Positions 50,223 to 61,600 of a stretch of DNA of 64,000 nt are shown here, piece by piece (positions within the stretch are counted from its first letter, which is position 1; each line of letters begins with the position of its first letter). Location: contig NC_039480.1 in the NCBI RefSeq assembly GCF_003590095.1, positions 17,957,328-18,021,327 of the forward strand, read 5' to 3'. This stretch comes from Trichoplusia ni (lineage: Eukaryota > Arthropoda > Insecta > Lepidoptera > Noctuidae). Position numbers and translations under genes: made by a program. A model generated the notes under the pieces. That model had not been told where the DNA came from, did not search any database, and saw only the letters and a list, made by a program, of their open reading frames with translations.

Positions 50223-50548
50223 AGTCAAATATGAACGGAGCGATACTTTTATAAAAATATTTATTTAAAAGAATACACGTGTTACAAGTACAAGATTTAC
50301 AATTACAATGAGCAACTTAAACTATGTTACATTTGTTTTTATAATGCTTAAACCTTTATTGGTGTGTGTCCATGTATGGTCACACGGTGGGCCTGATTCA
50401 CTGCAAGTGATCAGTCTAACTGTTTCAGTGGTCATTAATTTTATACAAATTGCATATTAGTAATGTATCCATTGGTGTACAATACCAGTGGCGTGACATT
50501 ACTTAGTGTACCAACAGGGTACGCGGTAAGGGTTCGCTATGCGTAACT
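50223..50548 (-). repeat. LTR 3, shared: 5' LTR of body C and 3' LTR of body D
   Basis: 326 bp, one A shorter than the others in an A run near 50254. It is flanked by the primer-binding site of C and the polypurine tract of D (50549-50557), without target duplication. Confidence 0.9.
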
Positions 50549-52231
50549 CCTCCCTCCATAGGTACAAAATCATCATCTGAATTCTGAGATTGATTCTGAT
50601 GTTGATTTTGGTTAAATTTACGCGAAATACAAAATCTTTTGCGGTACAAGAACACAATTAATATTAAAACTAAAATTATGTATAGTATAATAGTTCCTAA
50701 GCTTACACTATTCATATTCACTAACACTTTGTCACTGCTGATCACTTCACTGTTGTCTTTCAATACGTGGGTTAAAAACTGCAAGTTTTCTAAATTCACT
50801 TCGTCCAGATTAATAGGTTTACGTAGAGCTACGTCTTCTGATGTCACGATGCTAGGCAGATGTATCGTAGGCGTGCTACGAATGGCGATGTCCGCTGCTT
50901 GCAGACTACGTCTTCTTAAGGTGATTTTTCCTATCATCACTTCGCAAGCATTGTCAATAGTTACGATATAAGTTCCCATTATATCGTGGTGACTTATTTC
51001 ATTTTCACAATTTTCCTTGATGTAGGTCGGTGAGCTTGTGTATACGAGCCAAGAGTTCGGCTGTATATTCTTGATCTTAATATCTGATGAGTTAACACGG
51101 AGAGGTCGGCACGATGTTATTTGCGTAGAAAATGTCATCAAGTCTTTGATGCAGGTGTTTTCTTCCTCAAGCGACACGTTGCTATCATAGCAAAGGAACT
51201 TTCCTTCACTTATGTCTCTGCAGGGCTGGGAGAGCGACACTGTATTCGACCCTTTTACTAGGATATGGGAATGTTTAGGAGTTAGTAGGATTGAGGTGTT
51301 AAGACGGGAATTATACATAGGGAATGGATGTAAGGTATAGTAATTGTAGACATTTAATTGGACTATCGGTACTATCATAATAAAAGTTATTTGTGTGCCT
51401 TTCACATAAGCTTTGATATCAATACAATGTTCAATCTTACCAAGTTCTCGATAGTTACAGGAAAAGCTAACATATCTGTTTTTTCTATACTTTTTAAAAT
51501 ACTAATAATTCCTTGGTGTCTACAATTGATTGATGTAATACATTTACTCGACTAAATGAGATAGCTGTATCGACTTCGTCTAGACGTGTTAACAATATTT
51601 GGAAGTTATGTATTAATAAGTTATAAGTATTTAACACACGGCTCTTAATTTGTTGAAATTGAGTTTTATTTAAAATTTCCTCTATTTCTTGGATGGTTTT
51701 CTCTAATATAACAAAGTTATTTCTAGTTGCATTGGTAACGTTTGCAAATATATCTACCATTTGAGAAATTAAGGTAATTTTATTATTCATCGCATGTTGT
51801 TTCGACTGTATTTTAGTTATTAAGCTATCGTACCTAATCGCATCGCTATTATCCAGATTACCAGTGATTGCCTTAATCAGAGATCCAGCGGAGTTGATAA
51901 GTCCTCTTTTTATTCTAATATTCGGAATCAGCTGATAATATCTTTGTATGGTGGTATTCATTATATACTGGGTTTGTAATTCAGCATCGACAATATTACC
52001 ATCTAAAGTGTAAACATCTAAATTAGTTTTCATAAAATTAGTTATCTCTACATATTTATCTATATTATAGTTTAAATTTTTATTCACTAAGTCTAAGTCT
52101 AAAATTTTAATAATTTGCCAATTATATAGGCTTAAATAACCTTGTCCTTCTCTCACTGGGAGAATTCCTGGGTTATCCCTAATCCTTTGTAGCTGAAGCG
52201 CCAGGCTCAGGGCTGTCTGAGTCATCATCAC
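50503..52231 (-). pseudogene. env: Envelope fusion glycoprotein, body D, two single-base deletions
   Basis: Collinear with env of A and B but two bases shorter. The losses near 51438 and 51505 put the N-terminal 245 codons and the C-terminal 300 codons in separate frames. Furin motif, anchor and terminus within the LTR are unchanged. Both lesions are in short A runs, so sequencing error is possible. Confidence 0.85.
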
Positions 52232-55200
52232 CAGGACGAACCTGTGAAGGGCGTTTAATATCTTTAACTGGGACTTTCTTGTTCTTATTTAAGTGAGTCT
52301 CTATCGCTACTGTATTCTTATCTATTTTTTGTTTTACTAAAGCTTTATGGTACCTAGCTTTGTCCTTACTACACCTAGTATTAACTCCTTTAATAAAAAC
52401 TTGGTCTCCTGGTTTTATATCAAACTGTTTCTCTCCGCCTCGTTTCAGTTTAATTTTTTCTTTAGACTCTAACATTTTATTTGCTAAGTAATTATAAAGA
52501 TATTTAGTACGTTTGGCATGATCAATAACTAACTGTTGGGTATAACTTTTATCAAAATTAACAGCGAAAGTGTTCGAAGCATCGGTATGTCCGAAGACTA
52601 CTTCGAATGGTGTTAAACCAGTGGTAGAGTGTATCGACTGGTTATAAGACATAATTGCATATGTCATAACGGACACAGCGTCTGTTACCTTCCTTTCGTA
52701 TTTAGCTAACCTGTATATTTCTATTATAGTCGAATGAAATCTCTCTACGAGACCCATTGAGTTAGGATTATGCGGCGTCGTAATATGTAGATCGATCTTA
52801 TAAAAATCTAACATTTCCTTGAGCAAGTTATTATTAAACTCGGTGCCCGGATCTGCACTAATGCGCAATGGTATCCCGTATAAGGAAAAGTATTTTAACA
52901 ACGCTCGGACAACTTCCGGTGTAGACCTATTTGTTATCTCTAGCGCTTGTCCTAACTTACTAAAGGCGTCTATTATAGTGAGGAAATAAGTTCCTTCTAT
53001 TGAAAATAAATCTATGAAAATCTCTTGAAAGGGTTTGGTTTGAGTCTGCGTTAATTGTAACTCTGGCTTTAAAGGTTTTCTATCGTACTTCATTCGTTTG
53101 CAAACTTCGCACGAATTTATAATACTAGCTACGGTTTGGTCTAAGTTGTTCCAATAGTATGTACGTTTCAAGTGAGACACGGTTTCTTTAATACCACGGT
53201 GGCATGTTTTTCCGGAGTGATATTTTAAGACAATATCTCTCTGTTCGTTTTCGTCGTCGACGTAAACTACTCTTTGCGTACATTCATAAAATCTAACAGT
53301 GTCCTTTTTAAATAATGTCGTAATAATATTAGAAAACTGTTGCCTATGCCTGTTGTCTTCAAAGTAAATAAAATATTTAACTTTGGGGCGAATATACTCT
53401 TTTAAATAATTTTTAATTAGTTCTGGATTATTTACTGGGATATGTAATTCCGTAATCTTTTGCTTGTTTCTAGACAAATTCTTAACGCTATACTCGTTTT
53501 TATGCCACATATGGACAAGTATTTGGTTAGGCTTTGTATCTATGGCTTCGTTAAGAATGGGTATACCTGAGGTATCTGTGTTTAACTCGGAATGTACGGT
53601 CACTATAGAGGAAGAGTCGGCTCCTTCGGAAGCTGTGATCGTTTCACTTCCTATTGATGGAATAGAGTATGGCGACTTGGTCCTACTAATAGGATTACTA
53701 TCTTCCTCGTCTGACGAGATGCTAATCGGTTTTGGACTAACTTGTTTATCGATGTTAACTATCATAGATATGTCGTCCAACGCGTTAACTCTCACTCTGG
53801 ATAGTGCGTTTGCATTACTGTTTTGTTTCCCGGGTTTATATTTTATTTCATAGTCGTATTCGGATAGTCGGAGTCTCCACCTAATGAGTCTACTACCTGG
53901 CTCTTTAATTGAGTTTAACCATACTAATGGTCTATGATCGCTAATGATAGTAAATTTCTTTCCATATTAATATGGTCTAAAGTGCTTGCACGCCCAGACT
54001 ACCGCTAGTAATTCTTTTTCGATAGCGCTGTATCGTGTCTCTGCGTCGTTTAATGTTCTACTTGCAAATGCTATTGGCTTGTCACTGCCTATAGGTCCTT
54101 GTGATAGAACTGCTCCTATCGCAAAGTTTGACGCGTCTGTCGTTAATAAGAAAGGCTTCTCGAAATCGGGGTACTGTAATAACGGTGCACTCGTTAACAA
54201 TTCTTTGCATTTTTCAAATGCATCGATAAATTCTTTGGATGCTACGACCTTATTTTTCTTTTTTAAACAGTTCGTCAGAGGTTGCGTTATTTTAGAAAAG
54301 TCTTTAATGAATTTCCTATAATATCCTATTAATCCTAGAAAACTCTTTATTTCTGTTGTTGTTTTAGGTAAAGGGAATTTGAGTACTGCTTTAATTTTAT
54401 CGTCGTTTGGTTTTAATCCGTCTTTAGTTATTGTGTGTCCTAAATATAAGACTTCTTTCTTAAGGAATTCGCATTTATCTAATGTGACTTTTAAATTGGT
54501 TTGTTTTAACCTATCGAATATCTTCCTAAGTTTACTAATATGTTCCTGGAGGCTTGTGGAATAAACTATTATATCGTCTAAATAAACTAAGCAATGTATG
54601 CCTTGTAAACCTCTTAGGACGTTGTCCATAGCACGTTGGAACGTTGCTGGTGCCGTCTTAAGACCAAAGGGCATACGTGTAAACTCGTAATGTCCTGACT
54701 GTGTTGTGAACGCAGTTTTGGACTGGTCCTCCTTCTCTACTTCGATCTGATGGTAACCGCTAGCTAAGTCGATCGTTGTAAAGTACGATGCTTTACCTAG
54801 CTTGTCGAAGAGATCGCTTATGTTAGGTAATGGATATTTGTCATCTACAGTTATTTCGTTAAGTCTCCTATAATCTATGACCATACGAAACTTCTGTATT
54901 CCAGAAGCGTCCGCTTTCTTTGGCACTAAGTGTACCGGGGCACTCCACGGAGAATGTGATTCGGTTATCACTTTATTTTCTAACAGCTTATTAATTTGAT
55001 TTTTAATTTCCTCATTTTGGCTAACTGGATGTCTATATGGACGTATATAAATTGGGTCTTCGTTTTTAGTTCTAATTTTATGTTTTACCTGATTGGTAAA
55101 CGACAGGGGGACATGTTCACAATAGAAAATGTCTTTATATTCTGTACATAAATTTTTAATCAATGATTTTTCCTCCTCATTGAGATGTTCTAACCGTAAC

Positions 55201-55931
55201 TTAGATAAGTTATTTTGCAATACTTCTTCTAAGTCTAGATCGGAGTCTAAATGATTTATTTCAGAACTACGCGTTTCTAATTTGTTCTCTAAATTATATA
55301 CTCTAAAAGGTTTCGTTATAGTTAAAGTCATTTCGGTGTCGGTAATGTTCTGTATGACAGTTTGCGCAAATGAATTAACACAGTTGACCATAGCGTCAGG
55401 CATACGGACTCCTGGGCAAAACTCAGTATAATTTAATATTGCGTCACCGTTTTCTAACATGGTAGGGACTTTGACTCTAATTTCTGATCTAGGCGGTATT
55501 ATAATCTGATAAGAGGGGTCGTATATAATAGGGATATTAGTAGTGTTAGTTCTTAAAACACGATTTTTCATATCTACTGAGGCTTCTAATTTTGTTAGTA
55601 AGTCTGATCCTATTAAACCATCGTAAGCATGGGCTACGTTATAAATGCAAAACTTATGTTGGATATTAGTTTTAAACGTTTCCGTAAGTGGCATATATGC
55701 GACTTCGTTATGCGCGCTGCGACCATGCGTACTAATAACTTCGAAGGGCTCTATACATTTATATTCTTGAAAGTACTTATCGGCTAATTCTTCATTGATA
55801 AAGGAACGCGTGCTTCCTGTATCTAGTAAGAAAATGGAATCTATCTCGGGTAAATAGATGTGTGGTAGTTTTAAACCGCAGTAATTTAATTTAATTATCT
55901 CTGTTGGGATATCGGTGAGGCCAGTATATGA
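52179..55931 (-). pseudogene. pol: Pol polyprotein, body D, one frame with a single internal stop
   Basis: This is the best Pol in the window. One frame of about 1250 codons runs from the slippery site to the env overlap, interrupted only by TAA at 53967-53969 after HFRPY in RNase H. Domains: aspartic protease DTGS (55812-55823); RT with LPNISDLFDKLG, a TTIDLASGYHQ catalytic block and YLDDII (54573-54584); RNase H with LLTTDASNFAIGAVLSQ and AIEKELLAVVWA; integrase with HHCC finger and D,D,E residues; a basic tail. In life it would copy RNA to DNA and insert it. As written, translation yields protease-RT without integrase. Confidence 0.9.
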
Positions 55932-56974
55932 AAATTTTCCTCTTCGTTATTTACAGTATCGTCAGTATTTTCGTATTGTTCCTCGTTACACATTTCGTCG
56001 TAATTTTGCTCATACTCGTACTCACAATCGACATAGTCGTTCTGTTCGTCGTCGTTGAGCATGTTATTACGTACCGTCCGCATCGAAACGTCCGTGTTGT
56101 GCGGCTTCGGTGTTTGGTTATTTATACCGAAACGGAACTGTTGGTTGGGATTACTTTTAAAGAAACCTGATTGCTTATAATTATTTAAAGTTCGCGGGAA
56201 CTGCTGTGGTTGATTTATGAAAGGTTTATTATGGTTAAAATTTGGTTTAAAACCTTGATGAGGTTGCTGGTTTCCTAATTTCTGATTATTAGGTGTTGGT
56301 ATAAAATTTTGTTTAAACGGTTGTTGTTGCGTTGGCGTTATAAAGTTTGATTTAGATGTTGTCGGCTGATTATGGTTAACGTTCTTATTTTTGTTCTTTG
56401 CATTATATCGCGTTTGAAAGTTAACTTCTTCTGTGACAACACTTAACGCGGATTCTAACGTTGTACATTTATTTAGCCTTACAAACTTTATCAAATCCTC
56501 CGGTAGATTATACATAAATACACTAAGCGACGTATTGTTCACTATGATGTATTTTGCTGCTTTGAGACCTTCATCTGTTAACAAATTAATTTTTGAGATT
56601 AGTGAGCTCCTAACATTTTGTATCCTGTGACAAAAATCTATATAGGACTCGCCTTGTTTTATTTTCATATTTTCTAATTCTATGCTAATACATGCTTCGG
56701 ACCTAGGGTCACCAAAGTGTTGAACGAACAACTCTTTTAATTCTTCCCAAGTACTTACATTCTCGCGCTCGCTTACTAAAACGGCTGCCTTACCTACTAA
56801 TCTACTCGTTATACAGTGATATAGGTAAACCTGCTGTGCTGGATTACTTTCCCCACGAAAACTTCTAATTACATATTCACACTTGGAGATGAATAAGTTT
56901 AGCAACTTATCGTCTCCGTCAAACCTCGGAATAATACTCTGTATTTCTTTCGGAATCAACTGGATCTGATTCAT
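55895..56974 (-). CDS. gag: Gag, body D, intact
   Basis: 359 aa, starting ATG at 56974 (MNQIQLIPKEIQSIIPRFDG). It has a capsid-like helical N-terminal half and a Gln/Asn/Pro/Phe-rich C-terminal half with an acidic end (DDEQNDYVDCEYEYEQNYDE). No CCHC zinc knuckle is visible, so RNA binding would rely on the basic, Asn-rich region. It overlaps pol by 37 bp. It is the only complete Gag frame in the array. Confidence 0.88.
   Translation of the reverse strand: MNQIQLIPKEIQSIIPRFDGDDKLLNLFISKCEYVIRSFRGESNPAQQVYLYHCITSRLVGKAAVLVSERENVSTWEELKELFVQHFGDPRSEACISIELENMKIKQGESYIDFCHRIQNVRSSLISKINLLTDEGLKAAKYIIVNNTSLSVFMYNLPEDLIKFVRLNKCTTLESALSVVTEEVNFQTRYNAKNKNKNVNHNQPTTSKSNFITPTQQQPFKQNFIPTPNNQKLGNQQPHQGFKPNFNHNKPFINQPQQFPRTLNNYKQSGFFKSNPNQQFRFGINNQTPKPHNTDVSMRTVRNNMLNDDEQNDYVDCEYEYEQNYDEMCNEEQYENTDDTVNNEEENFHILASPISQQR
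55931..55937 (-). promoter_or_regulatory. Putative -1 ribosomal frameshift site A AAT TTT
   Basis: In the gag frame the codons are GAA AAT TTT CAT. A -1 slip on A AAT TTT places the ribosome exactly in the frame that carries the protease and the rest of Pol. The heptamer fits the X XXY YYZ rule and lies 11 codons before the gag stop. Copies occur at 38207-38213 (A) and 48702-48708 (C). Gag-pol fusion by -1 frameshift is usual in errantiviruses. Confidence 0.7.
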
Positions 56975-57456
56975 ATTGAAAGTTTATAAAATTTAATCAA
57001 ATAAATGAATAACGTAAAAAGCGATTCTTGTCTGTTTACGCACTTAATAACTAAAACAAATGTAATTCATTAATTGTCGAATGAAAATACATCAAATTTA
57101 ATCGTAATGAGCGATTTTAGTCTAATTACGATATCCTAAAACTAAGACTATGTAATTCACTGATTGCTAAGCGAAAATACACAAGGTTTACGTAAAAGTG
57201 GCGATTTTTGTCCAATTAAACGTGGATGGGAATAGACAAGGATGAGGGATGCGGGTAAAGGGTCTACTCACAATTTGCTCGATCCCATGCCGGCTAATGT
57301 AGTTGCTTCTTGTGATACAAGTTACGTTCGTTGACGAATTTATTTGTTAGGTTCTTTACGGAATTAGTGTCAATGCGTCTAGGAGGCGTTACGACCGATT
57401 TGCGTGTCTATTAACGTTCACTTTTCGCGACTTTACTAATCCGACCCGGCTGCGCC
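56975..57456 (-). other. 5' leader of body D
   Basis: 482 bp between the 5' LTR and the gag start. It holds 90-bp direct repeats and the primer-binding site. The - strand sequence adjoining the LTR, TGGCGCAGCCGGGTCGG, pairs with the 3' end of a serine-type tRNA (CGGCTGCGCCA). Several errantiviruses (17.6, 297) use tRNA-Ser. Confidence 0.75.
57021..57225. repeat. 90-bp direct repeats in the retroviral leader
   Basis: GCGATT starts units at 57021, 57111 and 57201, an exact 90-bp step. Shared words include TGTAATTCA, GAAAATACA and CGTAA. Two units are complete and the third is partial. The same repeats occur in the leaders of A and C. Confidence 0.8.
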
Positions 57457-57783
57457 AGTCAAATATGAACGGAGCGATACTTTTATAAAAAATATTTATT
57501 TAAAAGAATACACGTGTTACAAGTACAAGATTTACAATTACAATGAGCAACTTAAACTATGTTACATTTGTTTTTATAATGCTTAAACCTTTATTGGTGT
57601 GTGTCCATGTATGGTCACACGGTGGGCCTGATTCACTGCAAGTGATCAGTCTAACTGTTTCAGTGGTCATTAATTTTATACAAATTGCATATTAGTAATG
57701 TATCCATTGGTGTACAATACCAGTGGCGTGACATTACTTAGTGTACCAACAGGGTACGCGGTAAGGGTTCGCTATGCGTAACT
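57457..57783 (-). repeat. LTR 4 (5' LTR of body D), 327 bp
   Basis: The outermost LTR on the coding-strand 5' side. Promoter candidate: TATAAAA on the - strand (57674-57680). Polyadenylation signals AATAAA at 57590-57595 and 57495-57500. It is followed by the AGCT target duplication at 57784-57787. Confidence 0.92.
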
Positions 57784-57787
57784 AGCT
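57784..57787. repeat. Target-site duplication AGCT, right of retroviral array
   Basis: Matches AGCT at 32493-32496. It shows that the whole array occupies what was one insertion site. Confidence 0.85.
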
Positions 57788-58440
57788 TGTTAAACAATAA
57801 TAAACAAGAAAAAAAAAATGGTAGAATATATAAACTTATAAACTTTTCTTAAACTGTATTGAATTGTAATAATTGAGTATTTGAATCTTTTTTTCTCTTT
57901 GAAAATTGGAACAATCATGTAGGTAGGTATAAGTTTTATGGAAAAACATTTTTTTTCGCAATATTTGAAAAGTTGTATCAAAATGAAAAAAATAACTTTT
58001 ATCCACTACCAAAGACGCGCTGACAACTCCCGAACAAATCCGAGCGAGTGTGACCGGTGACGTCACACTGTTATTGTCAAGCTACATCTAATTACTATAA
58101 TATATCTCTATGTTACTATAGCATAATATATTGTATCATGTATAATTTTATAAATTTTTAATCGCTCAAATTCAGAAAAAAAACATTCTTTACGTTTTTT
58201 CACTTTAAACAATTATTAATAAAATTAATTCAGTTTAAAAATGTATTTTTTTTTCCACAACTCCAATTATAGCATATTTTTCGTAAACATATTCTTCACT
58301 TTCACATTATAATAGTAAAATGAACTTGTAGCATACTTTTTTACTCCGTACAAAACTCAAACTGCAATATTCTTATACATTCAAATAAGTTTCACCCGCT
58401 TACTAACAATTTTATTACGAACTAACGTCACGAACCTGCC
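57788..58440. other. Remainder of nested host elements right of the array
   Basis: It begins with a probable LINE tail (AATAATAAACAAG then ten A, ending near 57818). AT-rich sequence of the Harbinger interior follows. A patch at 58010-58075 (GGTGACGTCACACTG) is GC-richer. No gene recognised. Confidence 0.4.
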
Positions 58441-58640
58441 TGACGTTCATTTGACGTTTTTGAAAACGCTGACCATAGACAAAAAATTAAGTTTTTTCTA
58501 CATTGATTATAGAATAAGCGATCGTCTTCGCCAATGTAATTTGGCTAGCTACTTATTCTATTCTATCGTTTCAAACGCCGTGGCGTTAACGTTTGTAGAA
58601 ATCTATTCTATACGAAAGGCATGCATGTTGGCTAGGCCCT
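58440..58640 (+). repeat. Right subterminal region and terminal inverted repeat of the Harbinger element
   Basis: Ends TGTTGGCTAGGCCCT at 58640, the exact reverse complement of the left terminus at 28999-29013. The preceding ~175 bp matches the internal block at 31280-31470. Confidence 0.75.
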
Positions 58641-58643
58641 CTG

Positions 58644-61600
58644 TTTCAATCTCTAACAATCTAAAATCATGGATAAAACATGTGGAATCAAGAAAATCCA
58701 TTACAGAAATAAAATTACGTCACACGAGAGACCGGACAAACAGATGAAACAGATAATATCATATCGCCACTTGAGGTAAAGCGATAGCCGGACTCTAGTT
58801 CATGGAACATAGGTGAGCGAAATGAAGTGCCACTGAACGTTCGCACGTGTGTCGCTATTTGGAGTGAACGATCAAACTTAGCTTGCCACTCAGAATGCAA
58901 AAATTTAAGCTGCAGATAGGACTCGTTACTGAATGAGCTTAGTACATAGCTTAGGTTTAAAGTTATAGGGCACTGACCCAGACATCTAATCTTTCCACTG
59001 TATCGTATCACGTTTTATAGCGTATGTGTCCGACATACAGTGATCTAGATACTGATAGATACCAACCTTATAAGTAATACATTTTTTAACATGACATTTT
59101 TAATTGAGTGGAACGTTTTCCAGATATTCAATCATAAAAAAAGAGTAATTAAATGTTTTACAAGAAATTAAAGTCGTTTTTGCATGCACGCGAATTCGAC
59201 TGAAAATAAGCAAGCTTGACGACTCCGGATTTTGGTAATACGATTCCGTAGAGGCTCTTCCCTCGACTTCTATGATCGATGGTCTGGTTTATATTGCTGA
59301 ACCAAAAGTTTATCAGAAAGTATTAGTTTACCTTTAGAGCTCACGATATTGCCCACTTGAACCCACCGGCTATCCTAGCGTGTGCTGCGGAATTGTGCAG
59401 CTATTATTTTATTTTATCTCTGGCAGGAATTTGTTGTTACTTTTATGGCCAAGTTAACCCATAATTTTCGTCTAATGTCAGAACGGATAGCTAAATGTAT
59501 CATCACTCCAACTGGTATGAACATAGCACAAGTTAAAAGCAAGAAAGGCACCATGAGATTTAAAGGTGACTACTTAAAACTATGCGCAACAACCCCGAGA
59601 AGTAATGCCGAAAAAAACTCAAGGGTCGCCGTCTCTATTAAAGTCCAGACAATCGACATGGGTTTGGCGTGCACTAACTCTATTAAAACAATGTTAGTCT
59701 TCTAATACCTATATATGAAGGCCATTATACAGCGACTAAGAAGCCTGACCCTTAAGTAAGCTTAACGGCCAATAAATTCTAGGCCTGAAACAAATGGATA
59801 CTAGAATGTTAATTATCTGTTCATTTATTCAAATACATAGGTCAATTTTGTTTCAATAACCTAACCTACGTAATCATATCAAAGCTCTATTTCTGAGGTC
59901 CCGGTGCCCGTCTGTCCAACCGTCCTTTAACAGGCTGTACGAATCGTGAAGCGTGATAGCCAGACAGTTAAAATTTTCTTAAAGGCAGTTAAATTATCAT
60001 AAACTTCTTTTATATTGTGGATACTCAGTTTTCAGGTATGTTAATTTACGTTTAAATAATCTTTTCTAAAAAATATACACATTTTATAGTCCGTAGTTAA
60101 GTAAAATGCCATCTGATTCAACAGCTATTGCTCCTACTCCAGACAACACGGCCATTTAAATAAATTTAAATTTCATGAGATGCTATTTTATACCAGCAGT
60201 CAGAAGCTCAGCATCTGATCTTATACGATATGAAGATAATTACGAAAAAAAACATAGTTTTAATTGAAGATGAAGGGGAGAAAGCTTTGGTTGCAAAGGT
60301 TGAGGACCCTGGACTATGAATTGCTAATCCTAATTAAAGTGTCCAATCTCAATGGACTTACAGTTTACAAAGTTCATTTTAGTTAAACGATAAGACCCGA
60401 AGTGCGGGTAACTGTTAACGCGATTTGAGGCTAAGAAACGGATGGGTGGATAAGCTTTTAATTAATACGCTATTTATTGTTATGAGTAGATTTGGATTAA
60501 GCGCACCTGTGGAGTTGAGAGGGTTGGATCGTTTGTGACATCGAGTTTTGAGATTAAATTCTTTTTGTAGCAGATTTTTCAGGTAAAATAAAAACAAATG
60601 GAAGCACTGCATTGATGCATTTTTAAATCGATACAATGAGCTCGTGTACACCATCGGGAAATATTAATAATGAGGCTTCCATTATGCACATCAATAGTGA
60701 AACGAGAATGTCCTCTGATAAATTTCAGTGCTGAAAAATGATGCTGAATTATTCCTATATCTGAATAATGAAACACTACAGTCAAAAGATTTTAATTTTA
60801 CGAATTTTCCTGAAACATTTCGATTTCCTGAAATGCTAGGAGAGAGTATGTTCAGTGCGTCCTTTTTCAAGACATCATTTGACTTTCAGATAGCGCGCAG
60901 ATTCCATAAATGAAATGCTCAAAATTAAAATGTTTGAGATCTTTGAATCGAAATTGATATTGCCTTAATTTAAAGACTATTTTTTCAGTGAGAAATAATT
61001 AAAAATGTAATGAGGCCTTTAGGTACCTAATTGGACGTAATTATTGGATACTGATAATTAAGTGATGTGAGGCATCCTTGGAAATATCCTGATTCCAGTT
61101 GTAACCAATTTACCTGAGTTTTGAGTTTTGAATAAAGGCTAGATGCTTCTTATCCGACCTCCGGTAACCATTTTAGTAAAAATGCCGTGCATTACAGTTT
61201 CATTCACTGTATACTGTGCTAAAATAGCACACTTTAGCACAATGCGTGGTAGCTTAACAATGATCATTTCATTAAAATTGTTGACGCTACAAATCCAAAG
61301 CAATCGGGAATCAATGAGTCCACCAACCATCGCGTTTGAAACGCCTACAGTTACAAATAAAATGAATGATACATAATTGCATTCCAGAGATTCGGTAATC
61401 TGTGTTAAAAACAAAGCCAACCTATTGTAACCCATTTAATTAGTGGGAGGCAAATCCCGCATTGACCACGTGAATACCTCGTGTTAACACCAGTTTCCAG
61501 TTTAAGCTATTTCAAGCAAATTAAACCACAGACCGAGGATTAAATAATAGTTTATTAACATGCCGCCGTCACTGTTTGTAATTAACGAGTAACGCGAGGC

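Larger units (their letters stand above)
32497..57783 (-). mobile_element. Tandem array of an env-bearing errantivirus-type endogenous retrovirus, four bodies
   Basis: Four LTRs at 32497, 39734, 50223 and 57457 separate head-to-tail bodies A, B/C and D, all read from the - strand. Each inner LTR abuts a primer-binding site on one side and a polypurine tract on the other, so it serves both neighbours. Unit length is 7237 bp for A and 7234 bp for D. The middle segment (10489 bp) contains a 1000-N gap and two incomplete bodies, B and C. LTRs start AGT and end ACT on the coding strand. Gene order is gag-pol-env. Near-identity of copies indicates a young locus or recent gene conversion. Insect errantiviruses such as gypsy have the same plan. 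The precise lineage is not determined here. Confidence 0.9.
28999..58640 (+). mobile_element. PIF/Harbinger-type DNA transposon, split by nested insertions
   Basis: The left end AGGGCCTAGCCAACA (28999-29013) is the exact reverse complement of the right end (58626-58640). CTG flanks both sides (28996-28998 and 58641-58643), a 3-bp target duplication as expected in size for Harbinger. Inside the left end are imperfect ~200-bp direct repeats (29040-29220 and 29240-29420). The transposase copies below identify the family. Without the retroviral array (32497-57783) the element would be about 4.35 kb. It contains two transposase copies, so either a tandem duplication occurred or two related elements fused and only the outermost ends remain. 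Confidence 0.7.

Noticed and set aside
57021..57225. CRISPR-like array
   Set aside because: The 90-bp units are full-length direct repeats without spacers and lie in a retroviral leader of a eukaryotic genome.
59382..59705. 107-codon + strand frame in the right flank
   Set aside because: No domain, no conserved motif, no splice context, and surrounded by non-coding AT-rich DNA.
61139..61435. 98-codon - strand frame and its + strand partner at 61143-61376
   Set aside because: Overlapping frames on both strands with no recognisable protein features. Treated as chance.
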